Part shown: piece after piece, positions 63,488 to 64,000 of the stretch
How positions within the stretch are numbered: the first letter of the stretch is position 1
Layout: the number at the start of each line of letters is the position of its first letter
From: Aureococcus anophagefferens
Lineage: Eukaryota > Sar > Pelagophyceae > Pelagomonadales > Pelagomonadaceae
Assembly: GCF_000186865.1 (NCBI RefSeq)
Contig: NW_008705581.1
Location: 450,189-514,188, forward strand
Length of the DNA: 64,000 bases
Direction: 5' to 3'
Notes under the pieces: model-generated
Database searches by the model: none
What the model was told of the DNA's origin: nothing
Seen by the model: the letters and a program-made list of their open reading frames with translations, nothing else
Translations under genes and position numbers: made by a program

Positions 63488-63811
63488 CTAGGCGGCGTCG
63501 ACGAGGACGAAGTCGTCGTCGGCCTCGACGGTCTCCCACGTGTGGTCCGCGGCGTCGAGGGCGGGCCCCGGGGCCGGGCCGGGCGAGCTGTTCTCCTTGC
63601 CCTCGGCGCTCGGATACGCCGCGGCCGGCGCCGCGGCGGCGCGGGGCTTGAGGACGGGCTCCGCGGGGACGAGCGGCTTGGACGGCGGCGGGTCCCGGCG
63701 GCTCTGCCTGGGCGAGCGCGCGTCGAGGGCGCTGTCCTTGATGCACATAGATAGGCACTGGTTGAGGAAGCTGATGTTCTTTTCCTTCTTGTACGATCTA
63801 CTGCGAAGCAT
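63488..63811 (-). CDS. Small protein of unknown function
   Basis: 107 residues, start MLRSRSYKKEKNISFLNQCL. The N-terminus is basic; the middle is rich in proline and alanine; the acidic C-terminus ends WETVEADDDFVLVDAA, with a W-x-x-V/DDDFVLVD pattern like a short LIR-type motif. The frame is clean and the composition normal, but the family is unknown. Confidence 0.5.
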   Translation of the reverse strand: MLRSRSYKKEKNISFLNQCLSMCIKDSALDARSPRQSRRDPPPSKPLVPAEPVLKPRAAAAPAAAYPSAEGKENSSPGPAPGPALDAADHTWETVEADDDFVLVDAA

Positions 63812-64000
63812 CGTGGATTTGGCGCAGAGGGTCGTTTGAGAGCGATAAGGTTTTGCAGAGGGCGCTGGACGGTCGGCGTCGCGACGCGGGCTGAAGGGCA
63901 GAGTGACACGACGAACAAGCTCTCCCTTTGTTTACGCGCAGCAAGAGCACTCGCTGCACGGCGAGTCAAGTTGGGCGATTTGTCGTTTGTATTCGACACA
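63812..64000. other. AT-richer window end, no gene seen
   Basis: The composition is typical of the promoter regions in this window, and it likely belongs to the small minus-strand gene. Confidence 0.4.

Overview
This is nuclear DNA of a very GC-rich, intron-bearing eukaryotic alga, most likely a pelagophyte of the Aureococcus type (stramenopile, secondary red plastid). The grounds are: genes on both strands separated by tens to a few hundred bases; N-termini that look like signal peptides followed by a plastid transit motif; a nuclear psaF with a bipartite leader; and many near-identical ~200-bp introns carrying terminal inverted repeats and 8-bp target duplications. Such introns ('introner elements') are known from Micromonas and Aureococcus. 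I see no rRNA, tRNA, CRISPR array, viral gene or transposase gene. There is one assembly gap (55906-55989).

Layout. 1-8.6 kb: 3' part of a MAP3K-like kinase, a multi-pass membrane protein, and a seven-exon gene that joins a FERM module to an alpha/beta-hydrolase and holds five introners. 8.6-13 kb: a poorly resolved LRR membrane protein and a GPR180/TMEM145-type receptor. 13-15.2 kb: a tocopherol-methyltransferase-like enzyme and a plastid protein. 15.6-20.2 kb: three consecutive genes for 2-oxoglutarate/Fe(II)-type oxygenases. 20.2-26 kb: a J-PDZ protein, a TPR protein, an EF-hand protein with a CaaX box and an ER J-protein. 26.4-32.6 kb: one 2,085-residue membrane protein with FG-GAP repeats, cysteine-rich repeats, EF-hands and a multi-pass C-terminus. 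33-43.9 kb: acyl-protein-thioesterase-like hydrolase, cytochrome P450, secreted nuclease, a FGDxTRG-repeat protein, an FKBP-JmjC fusion, a glycan-type secreted protein, a beta-propeller membrane protein and a DMT transporter. 43.9-52.4 kb: a glycerol-3-phosphate dehydrogenase fused to an L-xylulose-reductase-like SDR, psaF, a class-III aminotransferase, a lower-GC gene carrying a piece of histone H3 tail, a GT8 glycosyltransferase and a small lipidated protein. 52.6-64 kb: a coiled-coil protein, an EF-hand PPEF-type phosphatase, a DUF547 protein, a small membrane protein, a USP-like protein and a small protein.

The main result is the intron biology. Fifteen introns fall into three families: F1, ~200 bp; F2, ~170-195 bp; F3, 67-90 bp. 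They share one layout. The 5' splice site is the first two bases of an 8-bp target duplication (GT or GC), the element supplies the 3' AG, and splicing restores the pre-insertion reading frame. F1 and F2 share a core, occur in both orientations and look like older and younger branches of one lineage. F3 is short and shares only the architecture. The window also holds several unusual fusions (FERM-hydrolase, GPDH-SDR, FKBP-JmjC, J-PDZ, ankyrin/RanBP2-finger/prolyl-hydroxylase) and a histone H3 tail copy inside an unrelated protein.
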